This document shows, one piece after another, positions 62,815-64,000 of a stretch of DNA of 64,000 nt. Position numbers and translations under genes: made by a program. This stretch comes from Halobellus ruber (GTDB taxonomy: Archaea; Halobacteriota; Halobacteria; Halobacteriales; Haloferacaceae). Numbering within the stretch: the first letter of the stretch is position 1; each line of letters begins with the position of its first letter. The stretch lies in NCBI RefSeq assembly GCF_014212355.1, contig NZ_JACKXD010000005.1, forward strand, positions 62,001-126,000. Reading direction: 5' to 3'. Below the pieces are notes generated by a model, which saw nothing but the letters and a program-made list of their open reading frames with translations, had not been told where the DNA came from and did not search any database.

Positions 62815-62858
62815 ACGTGAAGGATTTCGACACCCCGGGGTGTCGAAAATTTTCACGT
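62815..62858. repeat. 44-bp near-perfect palindrome
   Basis: Two 22-bp arms meet at CCCC|GGGG (62815-62836 and 62837-62858) and match at 19 of 22 positions; the differences lie in the GGA/AAT stretch. The inner 12-13 bp of each arm (TTCGACACCCC side) is perfect. It can form a cruciform or a strong RNA hairpin with no loop. It lies in the left arm of the inverted-repeat unit. Confidence 0.85.
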
Positions 62859-62926
62859 AGTTATAGAGGGTGTCATAGAAGAGTTCACATAGCCCGGTGA
62901 ATCAGCTTAGATAAATTGAAACCGCC

Positions 62927-62948
62927 GTACACTTGGTGCACGCTGTTC
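62927..62948 (+). repeat. Left 22-bp inverted repeat flanking the RHH gene
   Basis: GTACACTTGGTGCACGCTGT plus TC. The reverse complement of 63174-63195 matches at 20 of 22 positions. It ends 16 bp before the RHH start codon, where an autorepressor would be expected to bind. Confidence 0.8.
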
Positions 62949-62964
62949 TTAGGTTGTTTTAGCT

Positions 62965-63165
62965 ATGGCGAAAGAGAAGTTCGGCGTCGCTGTTGACGAG
63001 GAAATCGTGCGAGAAGTGGATGAATTGGTCAATGAGTGTGACGATCTCGGAGCCAGCCGCTCCGAGATCGTCGAAGCCATCCTCACAGCATTCGTTCAAT
63101 CCGAGACGAATCACGTTGAACGGGTGCGAGAAATCATTATTCGGAAACGAAAGGGCACTCTCTGA
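62965..63165 (+). CDS. Ribbon-helix-helix (CopG/Arc-type) DNA-binding protein
   Basis: A 66-residue protein: a beta-strand with alternating residues (EKFGVAVDEEIVREVDEL, residues 4-21), a helix, a turn (DDLGASRSEIVEAILTAFV, residues 27-45, the R-S-E-I motif of RHH domains) and a basic C-terminal helix (IIIRKRKGTL). RHH dimers bind palindromic operators. The 22-bp inverted repeats immediately before and after the gene are likely targets or element ends. GC is lower than in the rest of the window, suggesting acquisition. No toxin or transposase partner is adjacent. Confidence 0.85.
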   Translation: MAKEKFGVAVDEEIVREVDELVNECDDLGASRSEIVEAILTAFVQSETNHVERVREIIIRKRKGTL

Positions 63166-63173
63166 CTAATTTT

Positions 63174-63195
63174 GAACACCGTGCACCAAGTGCAC
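63174..63195 (-). repeat. Right 22-bp inverted repeat flanking the RHH gene
   Basis: Starting 8 bp after the RHH stop codon, 20 of 22 positions match the left copy (62927-62948) in inverted orientation. It contains GTGCAC twice around an A/T centre. It is a possible second operator, or half of the element end. Confidence 0.8.
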
Positions 63196-63282
63196 GTACT
63201 TCTAAGCTAATAATCCACTATAACAGTAACCAGACTGACTATAGTGTGTGAAGAGTTCTATGACACGCTCGTAGTTATAGCC

Positions 63283-63844
63283 AACAGTATGAGCCAGTGC
63301 TCCGCGGTCGCAATGCCTGGACACGGACGACAGGCGAAGCAGATGGCGATCCGGTACGCTGTCGCGGCTGGCAGGACTGATGGAACGTACACTGCTGTCG
63401 TGACTCAGCAGTTCGGGCAGATTAGGCGATTTCGACGCAGAACGTCGAAGAAACGCACGCATTCCCACAGCAGGCAGTCCGACGCGCTACAGGCTGCTCT
63501 GTGTCACGATTGAAGCCGTCAGCGTTCTGAGTTCTGAATTACGGCGTCAATAGCGGAGAAAGGAGTAGCCGGTGATCTGCTTTGCATCGTCGTCGCAGTC
63601 ACCAACTACGAACGGGGGGGATAATCCGGGAAGTGCTGTGATCACGGTTTGAGAACCTTCTATAACCCTCTATCATTTAGACAATTGCTCTTTTTATGCA
63701 ATTTTAGATAATGTGTTATTAGTATATTGCCGTCAGTCTCCATACTACGGTTGAGGACTCGGAGGCGCACTGCTCACACAACTCATCCGGAATGATATAG
63801 ATTGTGTGCCTGTGGGACTAAAATCGAAACTTGCTACGGAGTGA
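63283..63844. other. 562-bp lower-GC region without a convincing gene
   Basis: Open frames here are short, not acidic, and Ser/Arg-rich. One plus-strand frame crosses the inverted-repeat end at 63244 and reads to 63513. On the minus strand a 32-codon frame without a start (around 63720-63820) contains CEQCASESS and could be a worn zinc-finger fragment. A run of T/A near 63680-63730 is among the most AT-rich of the window. It may be decayed mobile DNA. Confidence 0.5.
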
Positions 63845-64000
63845 TTACCTATTATTATCGACTCTCGCCGTTTCAGCCTCTTCTATGTCAGAGACAGCGA
63901 CAATCTCGACAGCACGAGGATATGCGACCTGACCCTCGCTTCCAGCCCACACTACAGCTCTCATTTCTGTCTGATACGCACGAACAGTCACGTTGAATGA
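63845..64000 (-). CDS. Partial gene at the window edge, unknown product
   Basis: The last 51 codons of a minus-strand frame that enters from beyond the window and stops at TAA (63845-63847). It reads SFNVTVRAYQTEMRAVV, then WAGSEGQVAYPRAVEIVAVSDIEEAETARVDNNR. The alternating hydrophobic pattern suggests beta-strands, and there is no lysine or cysteine. Codon use is less G/C-rich than in core genes. No family is recognised. The opposite-strand frame is Cys-rich and less plausible. Confidence 0.45.
   Translation of the reverse strand, partial: SFNVTVRAYQTEMRAVVWAGSEGQVAYPRAVEIVAVSDIEEAETARVDNNR

Larger units (their letters stand above)
62805..63282. mobile_element. Inverted-repeat-bounded unit around a ribbon-helix-helix gene (putative small mobile element)
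   Basis: The left end GGCTATAGTCAC (62805) and the right end (reverse complement GGCTATAACTAC, ending 63282) are similar. Inside them GTGTCATAGAA (near 62870-62880) recurs inverted as TTCTATGACAC (near 63256-63266), followed on both sides by TTCACA-type sequence. Further inside, a 22-bp inverted pair brackets the RHH gene. The arms correspond over about 100 bp with gaps. Such nested arms fit a transposon-like or palindrome-derived cassette. No transposase is inside. Boundaries are my estimate. Confidence 0.5.

Noticed and set aside
63244-63513. 89-codon open frame after the RHH unit
   Set aside because: It begins inside the inverted-repeat end, is Ser/Arg/His-rich, and has no ribosome site, TATA box or recognisable motif.
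1-64000. CRISPR arrays, rRNA genes, replication origin
   Set aside because: No regularly spaced short repeats, no rRNA sequence, and no Orc1/Cdc6 gene or origin-box cluster were seen.

Overview
This window is a piece of a haloarchaeal chromosome (class Halobacteria). GC is high with strong G/C at third codon positions. The predicted proteins are rich in Asp and Glu. Many genes have a TATA-like box about 25-30 bp before the start codon and almost no leader. Archaeal hallmark genes are present: both subunits of DNA polymerase D, archaeal IMP cyclohydrolase PurO, a DHH (GAN/RecJ-like) nuclease, an archaeal Sec11-type signal peptidase, and a LysW-type arginine pathway. I do not assign a genus.

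Layout. 0-13 kb: a nuclease-like hypothetical protein, tRNA-Gln(CUG), purO, a four-gene spermidine/putrescine-type ABC importer, a metallophosphoesterase pseudogene broken by an 80-bp MITE, aspartate kinase, and a minus-strand amino-acid transport cluster (Lrp-TrkA_C fusion, TrkA protein, APC permease, UspA-like protein). 13-18 kb: DNA polymerase D small subunit, signal peptidase, CDGSH protein, zinc-ribbon protein, DedA protein. 18-28 kb: tetrapyrrole genes (hemB; hemL, hemC, cobA, hemD), interrupted by amt-glnK, a UspA protein and membrane proteins. 28-38 kb: DHH nuclease, an 850-bp gene-poor tract, Hsp20, a PiT phosphate permease, a tetrad-repeat membrane protein, a CNNM/CBS protein, a NifU-like protein, a sulfatase-fold enzyme, and a HAD phosphatase. 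38-43 kb: DNA polymerase D large subunit carrying a 511-residue intein immediately before its catalytic Asp motif. 43-52 kb: small proteins, a lower-GC FAD enzyme, a histidine kinase, a CBS protein, glycyl-tRNA synthetase, a polyprenol-kinase-like membrane protein, and a KhtT/KhtU-like K+/H+ antiporter pair. 52-62 kb: a complete arginine pathway, argG-argH then argW-argX-argC-argB-argD-argE-argF, in which the amino group of glutamate is protected by the LysW-type carrier ArgW. 62-64 kb: a gene-poor, lower-GC tail with a second MITE copy in opposite orientation and a small ribbon-helix-helix gene enclosed by nested inverted repeats.

How the genes work together. The arginine cluster converts glutamate to ornithine on a carrier protein and then, through ArgF, ArgG and ArgH, to arginine. 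ArgW here has lost all the cysteines of the usual LysW zinc ribbon. HemL, HemB, HemC and HemD build uroporphyrinogen III, and CobA diverts it to precorrin-2 for siroheme, the archaeal heme route or cobalamin. Amt and GlnK form an ammonium uptake and sensing pair behind a promoter region with repeated GAACGTTC-like motifs.

The best candidates for something undescribed are the 80-bp TA-flanked MITE family (two copies, 77/80 identical), the nested inverted-repeat unit around the RHH gene at 62.8-63.3 kb, the Cys-less ArgW, the Val-every-fourth-residue membrane protein, a four-Cys insertion in HemL, and the Gln-terminated intein in the polymerase D active site.
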